Below, piece by piece: positions 44,415-56,577 of a DNA stretch of 64,000 nucleotides (positions are counted from its first letter, which is position 1; each line of letters starts with the position of its first letter). Under the pieces are notes generated by a model. It worked only from the letters and a program-made list of their open reading frames with translations, did not search any database and was not told the origin of the DNA. The position numbers were made by a program, and so were the translations under genes. The stretch is taken from positions 186,001-250,000 of the forward strand of contig JADKIC010000003.1 in assembly GCA_016721435.1 (NCBI GenBank), in the 5' to 3' direction. Source of the DNA: Bacteroidota bacterium. GTDB taxonomy: Bacteria > Bacteroidota > Bacteroidia > AKYH767-A > OLB10.

Positions 44415-45650
44415 TTAATCAAATCGCAAAACACGAATCGGGTGTATTCCTGACACTATTTTTGCCGGTATAAGCATTACCAATGCCCCTGTTCCAATGA
44501 CAATGCCATTGATAATTAACCATCCCGTTACTGAAAAATTAATAGGAACCTTAGATAGGTAATACGATTCTTCCGGTAAAGTTAAGATTCCCGTTTTCAC
44601 TTGAATCCATGCCAGACCAAGTGAAATAATATTTCCTATTAATAAGCCTTTTAACAAAATGTAAAATGCTACAGTGCCAAATATTTTTCCAATGAAACTG
44701 TCAGTCGCTCCAATTGCTTTCAGGATTCCAACTTCCCTGGTGTTTTCCATGACTAATACGAGCAAAGTGGACGTCATAGTAATTGCTGCCACTAGTGTAA
44801 TTAGTCCTATGATGACAATTACATTGAGATTTTGAAGTTCAAGCCAATTGAAAAGTTGTGGGTATAATTCTTTCGTACTTTGAGTGTTTAATTCATACCC
44901 CGCTGTTGCATATATTTTTTCGAACAATAGAGTTTTGTTAGCATCTGCATTGGCAAATACCTCATAGCCGCCTGCCTCACCATTTTCCCAGTTGTTTATT
45001 TGTTGGATAAGGCGTAAATCACATAATAAATACAGATTATCAAACTCCTCGCTCAATCCTGTATTATAGATGCCTTTCACTGTTAACTTCCTGACTTTTT
45101 TTTCCTCCTGAATAAAGAACAATAGAAAGGAGTCACCGGTTTTAAGGTTTAATTTTTTCGATATGTTTTCTGAGACGAGCACCTCTTTAGAATAACTACT
45201 ATCCGGAAAATTTATCATGTCACCGGCAATAAGTTTTTCTTTAAAAAGACCGGGTTCAAAATCCTGATCTACCCCTTTTAGCACCACCCCTTGTATATCA
45301 TTTTCAGATTTCAAAAGACCTGCTTTTAATGCAAACGGCTGAAGATGGCGTACACCATCTATTTTTTTAATTACTGAGATCTTATTTTCTTCTAATTTTA
45401 CAGGGGCTTCTTCAAAAGAGGCATTATTATTGAAAGCACTGATTCTATAATCAGCAACGAATCCGGTAACCTTTCGGGTGATTTCATTCCTGAATCCGGT
45501 GACAACCATTATAGATATCAACATGGCTACTGTTCCCAGAATAATACCTGTGATAGCAATCCGGATCACGGGTCTTGTGGTAGCCGAGCGGAGACCTTCC
45601 GAATGGATTAATCGATTAGAATAAAACTGAATGAGCCTGAAAGATTTCAT
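44415..45650 (-). CDS. FtsX/LolC-like ABC transporter permease
   Basis: An intact 411-residue permease. The N-terminal membrane helix (AITGIILGTVAMLISIMVV) is followed by a ~220-residue MacB-type periplasmic domain, then three C-terminal helices of the FtsX fold (VIVIIGLITLVAAITM ... EVGILKAIGAT). The motif EVGILKAIGA is shared with LolC/LolE, which release lipoproteins from the inner membrane. The partner ATPase is not adjacent. Lipoprotein export is the likeliest role, though other MacB-type exporters cannot be excluded. It is convergent with guaD and divergent from namZ. Confidence 0.85.
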   Translation of the reverse strand: MKSFRLIQFYSNRLIHSEGLRSATTRPVIRIAITGIILGTVAMLISIMVVTGFRNEITRKVTGFVADYRISAFNNNASFEEAPVKLEENKISVIKKIDGVRHLQPFALKAGLLKSENDIQGVVLKGVDQDFEPGLFKEKLIAGDMINFPDSSYSKEVLVSENISKKLNLKTGDSFLLFFIQEEKKVRKLTVKGIYNTGLSEEFDNLYLLCDLRLIQQINNWENGEAGGYEVFANADANKTLLFEKIYATAGYELNTQSTKELYPQLFNWLELQNLNVIVIIGLITLVAAITMTSTLLVLVMENTREVGILKAIGATDSFIGKIFGTVAFYILLKGLLIGNIISLGLAWIQVKTGILTLPEESYYLSKVPINFSVTGWLIINGIVIGTGALVMLIPAKIVSGIHPIRVLRFD

Positions 45651-45740
45651 TTTATTATACTTGCGTCTGAATTAAAGCGATGCTCCTATATGACTGTAAA
45701 GATATCAAATAATTGTAAATGGGTTTTTTGTTCAGAAAGC

Positions 45741-46920
45741 ATGCTGTTGCAGGCCTTGTTATCTATATTCCTTTTCTTGATTTCAAGTATTAAGCTCCAT
45801 GCTGAACCCCTGCCGAATGAAATTATTGTTTGTGAAGAACGAACAGAACAGTATATAACGCTACTGAAAAATAGGCGAGTGGCTGTCGTCGCCAACCCTG
45901 CAAGCAGAGTGAAAATGCACATTTAGTAGATACCTTGTTTTCATTGGGAGTGAATGTTAAAACCGTTTTCGCGCCCGAACATGGCTTCCGTGGTGAAGCC
46001 GAGGCCGGAGAACATGTTTTGGGTGGAACTGATCCAAAAAACCGGGGGTTCGTGTTATTTCACTTTATGGTGGTCATAAAAAACCAGATCAAAACGATTT
46101 GGATGGGATAGACATAGTCCTTTTTGACTTACAGGATGTAGGCGTTCGTTTTTATACTTACATAAGCACTTTGCAATATATCATGGAAGCGTGCGCTGAG
46201 TATAATATTTCATTGATTGTCCTCGACCGGCCTAATCCCAATGCACATTATGTAGATGGTCCTGTATTGAAAAATGAGTTTAAGTCATTCGTTGGTTTGC
46301 AGAATATTCCTGTAGTTTATGGTATGACTATTGCAGAGTATGCATTGATGTTAAACGGTGAAATGTGGTTAAGTAATGGAGTGACTTGTAGTTTGCAAGT
46401 CGTAAAATTATTAAATTGGGATCATAGTAAAGATTATCATTTGCCTGTTGCGCCTTCACCTAATTTACCTAACGTGGCGTCTATACGATTATATCCATCA
46501 CTCTGTTTTTTTTGAAGGCACTTCGGTAAGCCTTGGCCGTGGCACTGACTTCCCCTTTCAAAGTTATGGTTTTCCGGAAAACAAGATTGGGAATTATACC
46601 TTCATCCCAAAGAGTATTAAGGGTAAAGCGAAGCAACCTTTGTATGAAAATGTGGTTTGCAAGGGCTACAATATTTCAAAGTGGGCAGAGAATAATCGTC
46701 CTGATAAAATACATCTGAAATGGATGATTGAAACATGGTCCGTTTATCCGAAGAAGGAAAATTACTTTAATGCGTTTTTGAGAAACTGGCGGGAAACGCA
46801 GAATTACGGAAGCAAATAGAAGACAGCTGGTCAGAAGATAGAATTCGAGCCTCCTGGGAAAAAAGATATTGCGGACTTCAGAATGATCAGAATGAAATAT
46901 CTGTTGTATCCGTAAAATGA
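45741..46920 (+). CDS. Exo-beta-N-acetylmuramidase NamZ-like protein (DUF1343; several frameshifts)
   Basis: The ATG at 45741 gives a leader (MLLQALLSIFLFLISSIKLHA). Family landmarks occur in order across several frames: RRVAVVANPASRV, VFAPEHGFRGEAEAGEHV, DIVLFDLQDVGVRFYTYIS, LDRPNPNAHYVDGPVL, PNLPNVASIRLYPSLCFFEG, SLGRGTDFPF and a C-terminus ending EISVVSVK at TGA 46918-46920. Frames break near 45914, 46043, 46507 (a T8 run that should be T7) and 46787. NamZ releases N-acetylmuramate from peptidoglycan fragments for recycling. With four breaks this could be a true pseudogene, but the motifs are intact and breaks are common across the window. Confidence 0.82.
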
Positions 46921-46957
46921 AAAAGCACCCTCGTGAAAGGGCGCCTTTTCATTTTTG
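46921..46957. terminator. Bidirectional terminator between namZ and the large secreted gene
   Basis: AAAAGCACCCT ... AAGGGCGCCTTTTC forms an imperfect hairpin flanked by A and T runs, between two convergent genes. Confidence 0.55.
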
Positions 46958-46971
46958 TTTGGTTCTTTATT

Positions 46972-49900
46972 TTATTGAACGCTAAATCTGAAATTGCTGC
47001 GTTGAGTTCCTTGCTGCAGAATTAAAAGATAGGCGCCTTTTGCAAATCCTTGTACAGGTATTTCTTCCACATTTTCACCTGTAAATGAATTTCGTACCTG
47101 CTGTATTAATTCACGTCCCGCCATGTCACAAACTTTGACAACATAATCCTCGTTTTTATCAGTGATGAAGGAATAGAAGAGGATGTCATTTACAGGGTTC
47201 GGATATCCGTTCAGGAAGAATGGGTTTGATGCGTCTTCCCGTGTAGTAATATTTGTGGTGTTAAATATTACAGGCGATGTCCATGCACCTGCTGTACCTC
47301 CGCATCTTCCTCTTACTTCAACACTATAAGTTGAACCGGGTTTAAGTCCTCTTAACTCATAAGAACCGCTTTGGCCTGTTGCGTTGAAGTAAGTGTTATG
47401 CTCTACACCGGTATTTATTCTTGTATAACGAATGCGAATGGTATCCATGGAGTTGATATTGCTCCATACGATTCGTGCAGTTGATGCAGTAACATTCGTA
47501 GCACTTACATTGCCCATAAATCCACAAGTGTCAAGTGTCTTGAAGAAATAGGTTTGTGAGTAAGGACTTGTGAATCCACTGCAAGTACTGTTGACCTGCC
47601 ATTCGTAATTCGTGTTAGATACAAGATTTATCAGCTGAATGCCGGTTGAGTTTAAGTTCCCCGGGATATTTCGGAAGAAGTAAGTACTCGTTCCAACGGG
47701 TCTGTATCGAACCATGAAAGAATCTGCTGTAGTCGTATACCATCTTACTGTGGCGCGTTGTGTCGTTATACTTTCACTTCTCAAATGTTGTGGTGTTGAT
47801 CCGCAGAACAAGGGAGTTCCTAATGTTTTGAAACTGGAAGTTGTGCTCATATAAGATCCGGATGCGCAGAGATTTTCTAATGTCCAGTTGTATGTTGTTC
47901 CCGGAATCAAATTGTTTATTCTCCAGCTTGAAATACTGCCACCAACTTCCTTCATCATTATATTCGATGTGCCCGGTACCCAGTAGCGTATGATAAATCG
48001 CTCACCGGTTATCGCAGGATTCCATCCCAGCATTGCAGTAGTATCGCTGATATTATAGGATGTCAGCATATTGGGCGCAATACAAGTTCGTGGAGTAACT
48101 GATCCTGTCTGTATTGAGGTAGCTCCTGAGGTACAGCCAAAAGCATTGGTTGCCGTCACACTCATTAATTTGGGTTGGATGACATTAATGGTTGCCCCAT
48201 TTGCTCCGCTCGACCATTGATAAGATACAGCAGACGGCTCATAGGCGTTCAATTGAAATGCTGTATTGGGAATATAAGTGATAGAAATAGAAGGATTCAT
48301 TGGCTTTGGATGAACGCGCAGTGTCACAGAATCAGTAGTAAGTACATTGCCATTATTATCTCTCGAGTAGACATAATATGTTCCGGCCTGATTAGCAGAA
48401 ATTGTAGCGGTAGTTTGACCACCCGGAGCCCATAAGTAATTGGCTCCACCATTTGCAGTTAATCCAACAGCTCCACCTGTACAAAAACTTGTGCTTCCAA
48501 TTACTTGAATTAGAACAGGGCTTGGTGTATTCACCTGGCTGATAGTAACAGGATTACTTGTAGCTGTACAACCTGCAGCATTGGTTACTCTGACTGAATA
48601 ATTTCCGGGATTGGAAACAGTGATGGATGCTGTTGTTTGTCCTCCGGGTTACCATAAATAAGCGCTCGCATTTGATGCAGTAAGAATGGTGCTTTGACCA
48701 ATATTCAATGTAGTAGGTCCATTAACGGTAATTGCCGGAACAGGCAATGCTGCTACACTTACGTTCACCGGGCTTGAAGCCGATGTGCAACCGTTGGAGT
48801 TGGCAACAACAACACTATAGGTTCCGCTGGAGGATACTGTAATACTTGGTGATGTAAGACCATTCGACCAGGTAAATGAAGCACCTGTACTTGCAGTGAG
48901 TGTGACATTTCCTCCTTGACAGAAAGTCAGAGGTCCGCTGCTTGTTACAGTTGCAGGTATTGCTGAAGTGACAGAAACATTTACTGGCGCAGATACAGCG
49001 GTACAACCATTGCCGGTATTTACGGAAACAGAATAGGATCCACTTTGTGATACAGTGATGGACTGGGTGGTTTGTCCACTCGACCAGGTATAGGCATTGC
49101 CTGATGATGCAGTTAATGTTACACTTCCTCCCTGACAAAAGTTTGTCGGGCCGCTATTGGATATTGTTGCAGGGGTATTTGCATTTACTGTAACAGCAAC
49201 CGGTGCAGATACAGCAGCACATCCTGTACCTGTGTTTACAGAAACGGAATAGGAACCACTTTGTGAAACAGTAATGGCTTGTGTTGTTTGACCATTAGAC
49301 CAGGTATAGGAATTACCTGCAGATGCTGTAAGCGTAACAGAACCACCCTGACAGAATGTAGTAGGACCGGAAGTGTTTACAGTAGCAACTACAGTTCCGC
49401 AAGCGGGTTGATTCGGATTCAAATTTGTACTGGCATTTGTGGTAAGAAGAACTTTGTCAATCTCAATGTTCGAAGAGCTGGCAGTAAGAGATAAAAGGTA
49501 TTGTTGACTTGCTAGACTTGTAAATTTAATATTTTGTCCGCTGCAGGCATCAACACTGTACCATTTCCATTGTGTATCTGTAATGCAACCGATACTTTTA
49601 GAAGCCTGTCCGTTTACACCTACGCTAATACCACCGCCGGTGCTGTTTTTACTGCGGGCACGCACCCAGAAGTAATATGTGGGCTGATTACGTGGATTAA
49701 AGGAGTATTGCAGTACGGTAGGAGTAGCAGAGGTGAATGTGATATAGGAGGTATAATTGGAATAGTCATTGGCCGGTGTTCCAGCGGGTACTTCAGTGGC
49801 AATTTTCGCAGATGAAGATGAGTTGTCAGCAAGTTCAGCCTCTAATTCAAAATCCTTACTCCATCTTTCAGGATGTTCATATTGATGCCATTTGTCTAAT

Positions 49901-51489
49901 TGATAAAATACTTTAGCAGATGGATTTGTCGCATCATAAATGTATACGGAGCCTTGTCTTCTGAATTCTATTTTGAGGGAATCATTACCTAATTTGAACT
50001 TAGCAAAGCTGGAGTTAGGTGCATTACCGATGGTATTCGCATCCACCATTTGAGCAGCTGTAATCACATATTTATTTGCACCATTTAATTTGCGTACCGC
50101 CACAAGTTTTCTTGCATCACCGGTATAGAAAAGGTATTTAGGATTGTTAGGCTGTAATGTAGTAGTAGTAAGGAAGTATCTTGGTACATCTCCTTCTAAC
50201 AAAGTTCCATTACGCAAGAATTCTTCATAGCGGGAAACAATTCCTTGAGTATAAACCGGCATTACAGTTTGCCATCCCCAATTTTTGGCATCCGGGAAAG
50301 GTGTTGAAAGATTGAAAAATCCGGTATAGAAGAATTCTGATCCCCAGGCAGCAAGTACTTTAAGGCAGGCAAGATATTGAGCAGGACGTGGGTTTTGTGT
50401 TTCATCAGCATTCCAACCGGCACAAACAAAAGGTGACATTAAGCTATCGCCGGCTTTCTCTTCAAAGTACTTGCAATCAGCAAACCAACCCAAACCATGC
50501 CATGCCCCTGCCCATGCCTTCCAGTTATCCGGCCAGCGCAAATAGAAATCTCCTGTTGAATAGTGATGTCCATTGATTTTAGATTGGATTGCTTTACCTC
50601 TTGGCCATACCGGACGATAATCGGATTGTCCGTCAAGACCATAAAATGTGTAAGCTGTACTTGGACTGATAGACATAAACTGATCACGATAAAGACTTAC
50701 CTGATCGGCATATTTGCGACCGCGATAATCATTAATTGATTCAGTAGTTTTACTTGCCGGATATCCTAAATTCAGGTAATCCGCTTTAACCACAGGATCG
50801 TTATCAATTACTTTTCCATTAAGACTCATTAAGTACATAGCCTCTCCGTTATCATTCATAATATCGAGAGGCCTTCCCAATGCATTTAATAAATTTTGAA
50901 AATAGGGTTTCAGATAATTGCCATCTGAAATGAGGGTAGAGTTCGGTGCAGTAGGAGAGAAGTATTTAACCCCGCTTACCACATTTCCACCCATATCAAG
51001 GTATTGACCGCTGGAATTCCTTACATAATTATCCGGCGTTAGATTTTGACTGGTGATAAGTGGTGTTTGATTCATTAAACAGATTGCTGAAGTCTTGTAC
51101 GAAGGATTTCTTTTTGCAATTGCTGCAAATGCTCCCGGTGTTGAAGTAACAGTATCCGTATAAGAGCTGGCTGTTCCGTATGAATCAATCTTCCCGTTAA
51201 TCATAAAATAGTAATTCCAGTTTTTGTAGAATTCCTCATTATTAACTTTCGCCGTGGCTACCATTTGGGTACGTGATACTCCGGGTTGCTGCCAACCGGA
51301 GAAATATTCAATATCAAACCAAATGAAATTTCGATTCAGGGTATGCCCGGGTTTAAGTCGGGGCAACGGATACGATTGTAGCTGTTGCGTTGCTGATAAC
51401 GTCCCGGTGGCGAACTCCATCGGATCCGTTTGAGCGTTGGTTAATCCCACTACACCCAGTAATGAAATCAATAGTAGTAATTTCTTCAT
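46972..51489 (-). CDS. Giant T9SS type A secreted protein 1 (unknown N-terminal domain, Ig-like and FN3 repeats; internal TAA)
   Basis: The ATG at 51487-51489 gives a signal peptide (MKKLLLLISLLGVVGLTNAQ). Residues ~20-480 form an unrecognised domain rich in Trp, Tyr and Asp (RNFIWFDIEYFSGW, MNDNGEAMYLMSLNGK, WHGLGWFADCKYFE, GWNADETQNPRPAQYL), which could be a TIM-barrel carbohydrate enzyme. A jelly-roll-like, CBM-type segment follows (ELEAELADN to SNIEIDKVLLTT). Next come about six Ig-like repeats of ~72-85 residues (TFCQGGSVTLTAS ... YTWSNGQTT), three fibronectin-III-like domains (about 48070-47230) and a type A sorting domain (NGYPNPVNDILFYSF). TAA at 48651-48649 interrupts the frame at YLW-stop-PGGQTT, where TCA (Ser) is expected; the frame itself is unchanged. 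About 1505 residues if read through. Its paralogue is the next gene upstream. Confidence 0.72.
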
Positions 51490-51800
51490 TGCTGTTTTTT
51501 TTGTTTTTGGCACGAGCTTTGTGCTGCTGTTGTCGATTTGTTATTTTTAATGCAGGCAAGATATTCGCACACGGGAAGGTTTGCTGACCTTTCTATATGT
51601 ATTCTTGTCTTTGAAAGATTTATAAAATATTTATATAGGGAATTCCATGGAAAGATTGAATTCTCTTCCTTTAATTGAAAATAGGTTGAATTTATTTTAG
51701 AAATCCGATGGGATTCTGATGTAAGGAAATCGGGTTAAACTTATTTTTAATGAATAATGGCCGAATAAACATTTCAAAATTGAAAATCTTCGTCAAATTA

Positions 51801-51827
51801 AAAAGCCCCGCATTTTGCGGGGCTTTT
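51801..51827. terminator. Intrinsic terminator downstream of giant secreted protein 2
   Basis: A perfect 11-bp stem (AAAAGCCCCGC / GCGGGGCTTTT) with loop ATTTT. On the minus strand it is followed by TTTTTAATTT, about 105 bp past the gene's stop. The rest of 51490-51932 is AT-rich leader and trailer sequence. Confidence 0.88.
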
Positions 51828-51932
51828 AGTAAAATTCTTAATTATTGATTAATTCAAACTACCTCATTCACTGTTTGATCTGCAGTTTTTATATAATTCT
51901 TTTATATTTAATCCACAGATCATCTCTGAAAA

Positions 51933-54900
51933 TTATTTCGTTGAAACCAATTTAATTCGTTTGGTTGCTTCCGGCGTAATAATTTCAGCCATGTAGATGC
52001 CATTTGAAAGGTGTGTGGTGGCATAATCTATTCTTGTTTCCCCCTCACTTACCATTGATTTCTCAAGGATAACATCGATTAATTTTCCGGTGGCATCAAA
52101 CAATCGAATAGATACTTCTGATGCTTGAGCAAGTTCAAAAGCAAAAGTCGTGTTATTGCTGAATGGGTTCGGATACGCCATGAACATCGGCTCTCCTGCA
52201 AGTACTTCACCTTCTCTGCAGGGTACAGTTACATTAAATGAATTGGAATAGGTGCTGCACATTCCCAAATAGGCTCGCAGTTTATAAACTCCCGCTGATG
52301 ATGCAGTATAATAATTTCTGGTTCCCCAGTAAGCTAAATTATTATTCTTATACCAAATATAGAAGGTGGCATTAGAGTTGGTCACATTAAAGGTGACGTT
52401 ACCACCCTGACAGAAATTTAAGGGGCCATTAGGTGTAACGGTGAATGTGGGCGATGGTCTCACGGTTACTGTTGTTGCGGATGAAGTAGCAAAACAACCT
52501 CCTGATTGCGTAACCCTCACCGTGTAATTTCCACCTGTAGTTGCAGAAATTGATTGAGTTGTTGCGCCGTTTGACCATAGGTATGCAGTTCCTGAACTTG
52601 CAGTTAACGTTACACTTCCTCTCCTGACAGAATGATAATGATCCACCCGCATTTATTGTCGGTGTTGGTGCATTTCCTGTTCCAATGGTAACTGTAGTCG
52701 CTGCAGAAGTTGCAGAACAGCCACCGGTTTGCGACACTCTGACAGTATAATTACCTGCTGTAGTTACATTGATGGAATTCGTAGTTGCACCATTGGACCA
52801 AAGATAAGCGGTGCCGCTGCTTGCTGTTAATGTTACACTGCCACCGCTACAAAAAGATGTAGGACCATTCGCTGAAATGGTTGGCGTAGGCGCAGAACCG
52901 ATAGTAATTGTAGTCGCTGAAGAAGTCGCAGAACATCCGCCACTTTGCGTAACTCTAACAGTATAACTTCCTGCTGAAGAAACAGTGATAGCATTAGTAG
53001 TAGCGCCATTGGACCATAAGTAAGCAGTGCCGGTGCTGGCAGTTAGGGTTACGTTGCCTCCTGAACAGAAGGTGGTAGGTCCGTTTGCAGAAATTGTTGG
53101 AGTTGTTGCTGAACCAATCGAAACTGTGGTTATCGAAGAGGTAGCAGAGCAACCACCACTTTGCGTAACTTTAACTGTATAATTTCCTGCTGATGAAGTG
53201 GTAATCGCTTTAGTTGTTGCGCCATTCGACCATAAATAGGCTGTGCCGGTACTTGCAGTCAAAGTGACATTGCCACCGGTGCAGAATGTTGTTGGTCCGC
53301 TGGCAGTAATGGTTGGAGTAGGTGCTGTACCTATTGTTACTGCTGTTACTGCAGATGTTGCAGAGCAACCGCCGGTTTGAGTAACCCTCACTGTATAATT
53401 GCCCGCACTGCTCACTGTGATAGCATTCGTTGTCGCACCGTTAGACCAAAGATATGCAGTTCCAGAACTGGCCGTTAGAACAACACTTCCTCCTGTACAC
53501 AAGGTGGTAGATCCATTTGCGCTTATTGTTGGAGTAGGAGCTGTACCAACTGTTACATTCGTTAATGCAGAAGCTGATGTACAACCACCACTTTGCGTTA
53601 CTGTAACTTTATAACTACCCGCAGTTGTTGCGGTAATTGTTTTGGCTGTTGAACCTGTAGACCATAAATAAGCAATCCCGGTATTGGCAGTTAAGGAAAC
53701 ACTACCACCACTGCAAAGTGCAGTAGATCCGCTGGCTGTAATGGTTGATGGCGTTACTGCATTTACCGTAACGGTTGTTACTGGTGAAGTAGCAGAACCG
53801 GCACCTGAATTTACAGTTACTGTATAGTTACCCGAAGTAGAAACAGTAATAGATTGTGTTGTTGCTCCATTCGACCATGAATAGGAAGTGCCTGAGTTTG
53901 CTGTTAAAGTAACTGATCCACCGGTACAAAAAGTAGTAGCTCCGCTAGGCGTAATGGTTGCACTTGCTGTTGCGGAGCAAGGAGAAGCGAAAGGAGACTG
54001 AATATTACCTGAGTTCTGGGTGATAATTATTTGATCGATTTCAAGGGTAGAATTCGTAGGTGTAACCGTGATCTTGTGATTTCCGGGTGTCAGGCTAGCG
54101 TAGGTGATTTGTTGTCCGCTAGTACCATCGTAGCGGTACCATGTCCAGGTGTTTCCTTTTACACAAGGAACGGTATTGGTTTGACCATTATCAAGTTTTA
54201 CCGAAAATCCGCTGGTTCCTCCGTTAGCACTTCTGGCACGAACCCATACATAATGATTAACTCCGCTAGTTCCTCTTGGATTGATATTGTATTCAACACC
54301 ATTTAGATTTGTAAAAGATACAAATGAAGTGAAGTTTGAATAATCATTTGCTGCGGTACCTGAAGGCACTTCTGTTTTAATGCTAAATCCATTCGGTGTA
54401 TTGTCAAATACTTCAGCTTCCAGCACGAAATCTTTTGACCATCTTTCCGGATGCTCATATTGATGCCAGCGGTCCAATTGATAAAATACTTTTGCAGAGG
54501 TATTACTTGCATCATAAATATAAACGGAACCTTGTCTTCTGAATTCTAATTTAATGGAATCATTGCCTAATTTAAATTTACCATAGCTAACCATTGGAGC
54601 ATTTCCCACGGTATTCGCATCAACCATTTGTGCGGCTGTAATGACATATTTGTTTGCACCATTCAGTTTGCGGACAGCAACAAGTTGTTCTGCTGTCGCC
54701 CGTATAAAACAGGTATTTGGGATTGTCAGGTTGTAAGGTGGTGTTGGTTAAGAAATACCTTGGAACATCTCCTTCAAGCAATGTGCCTTGCTTCAGATAG
54801 TTTTCCCATCTTGATGTTACTGCCTGAGCATAAACAGGCATAACTGTTTGCCATCCCCAGTTTTTCGAATCCTGAAAAGGAGTAGAAAGAAAAATATGCA

Positions 54901-56069
54901 GGGTAGAAGAATTCGGATCCCCATGCAGAAAGAATTTTCAATAAGGAAAGATATTGTGCAGGTCTTACGTTTTGTGTTTCATCTGCATTCCATCCGGCAG
55001 TACAAAATGGTGACATCAAACTATCTCCCTGTTGTAATTCAAAATACTTGCAATCTGCAAACCATCCGAGTCCATGCCATGCTCCGGCCCATGCTTTCCA
55101 GTTATTTGGCCATCTTACATAAAGATCACCGGTTGGATAATATCTGCCATTGATTTTTGATTGAATGAATTTACTTTTAGACCAAACCGGGCGATAATCC
55201 GATTGGCCGTCTAACCCGTAATAAGTATATGCAGTTTGTGGACTGGCAGACATAAACTCATTACGATATAGCTGCATAAACTGAGTATACTTTTGTCCAC
55301 GATAGTTATTGATAGAAGTAGCGGTCTTAGTTGCCGGAAATCCCAATGCATTATAGTCAGCTAGTACGGCAGGGTCATTATTAACAACGCCACCATTTAA
55401 GCTGATGAGTCGCAAGGATTCACCATTGTCATTTAAAACGTCTAAAGGCCGGCCTAAGGCTGTCACTAAATTACTCAAATAATTTTTCAAATAAGCTCCA
55501 TCCTGTTGTAACAAAGCTCCCGGTGCTGCAGGGGAAAAATACTGGCCGGAGGTAATTACATTTCCGCTCAGATCGAGATATTGTCCGCTTGAGTTTCTGA
55601 TATAATTGCTAGGTGCCAGAGTAGAACTATTTACATTGCCAGGGATCTGGTTCATCAGACAAATAGCTGAAGTTTTGATCGATGGATCTCTTTTCGCCAC
55701 ATTAACAAATGCACCCGGTAGTGATTGAATGGTGTCAATATAATCATATGGATTGCCGTAAGAAGTAATGTTTGGGCTAATCACATAATAGTAGTTCCAG
55801 TTTTTATAGAACTCCATATTATTCGTTTTGGCATCTATTACCATTTGAGGACGAAGTACTCCTGTTTGGCCCCATCGTGAAAAATAGGCGATGTCGAACC
55901 AGTTAAAATTTCGGTTCATTTTATGGCCCGGTTGGAATCTTGGAAGCGGATATGAGAAAAGTTGCTGTTGAGCAGTCAGGTTTCCGGTGGCATATTCCAA
56001 CGGATCCGTTTGAGCATTCACTAATCCCACCGTGCTAAAGATGGAGATTATTAAGAGCAGTTTTTTCAT
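51933..56069 (-). CDS. Giant T9SS type A secreted protein 2 (paralogue; frameshifted)
   Basis: It starts MKKLLLIISIFSTVGLVNAQ at 56069. The N-terminal domain is closely related to that of protein 1 (FNWFDIAYFSRWGQ, LNDNGESLRLISLNGG, WHGLGWFADCKYFELQ, GWNADETQNVRPAQYL) and the CBM-like segment follows. At least seven 72-residue Ig-like repeats come next, then an irregular last repeat and a type A sorting domain (AYPNPFSNNTTFAFEL ... ATKRIKLVSTK). It has no FN3 domains, unlike protein 1. Frames break near 54890 (AYFS-STPFQDSKNW), 54695 (GDSRKLVAVRKLNG) and 52622 (SFCQGGSVTL), giving about 1378 residues after repair. It is expected outside the cell or on its surface; a carbohydrate-binding or -degrading role is an inference. 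Confidence 0.72.
52400..53960 (-). repeat. 216-bp tandem Ig-like coding repeats
   Basis: Within giant protein 2, units of 72 codons (TISANGPTTFC, then GTAYLWSNGATT, then GGCSATS) follow one another with strong DNA similarity. Equivalent words lie exactly 216 bp apart (for example 52878 and 53094). Most units carry two Cys, in FC and GC, that could form a disulfide. The DNA similarity makes unit gain or loss by recombination likely. Confidence 0.85.
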
Positions 56070-56577
56070 TTTTTTTGGTTTGTGTTTTTTGGTACTAACT
56101 AAATATTTTGGTTTGTGTTGATTGTTAATTGCTTCAGTTTGGGCAATAGTATTCTCCTTCCTTGATAGGAGTATTTTTTTGAAATATTAAATTGGTATTG
56201 GTTTTACTCTGTGTTGGCCAAATGTATCAATAAAGATGTAACAACAAACAACTTTGCGGCTGCAATATCTTAATTATTTGATAATCAATACAAAAAAAAT
56301 GAAATTGTCGATAAAAAAACGCAATTGACCAATAAAAAATTGATATTCACCATCATTTTTGAATCGTTCGCCCATATCAAAAGTGGGTATTCGCCATTAG
56401 AATCCGGCCATTCGCTTAAAAAAAATTAATTTTTGACCTATAGATCGAAGCCGTTCACCCTTTAAAGGGTTGATTTCACTAAAAGAATAAATTATAAATA
56501 AGTCGATTAACTGCCTTTAACCGGTTTAATATTTCTGAATCGGTTGATCAGGTAAGAGAGTATGATAAGAGTCATAA
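56070..56577. other. 508-bp non-coding interval, AT-rich
   Basis: No gene is visible on either strand. The stretch 56330-56460 repeats short words at roughly 25-35 bp intervals (TTCACC, TTCGCC, TTCGCC, TTCGCT, TTCACC). I cannot assign a function; it lies upstream of giant protein 2 and downstream of the type B sorting gene. Confidence 0.4.
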
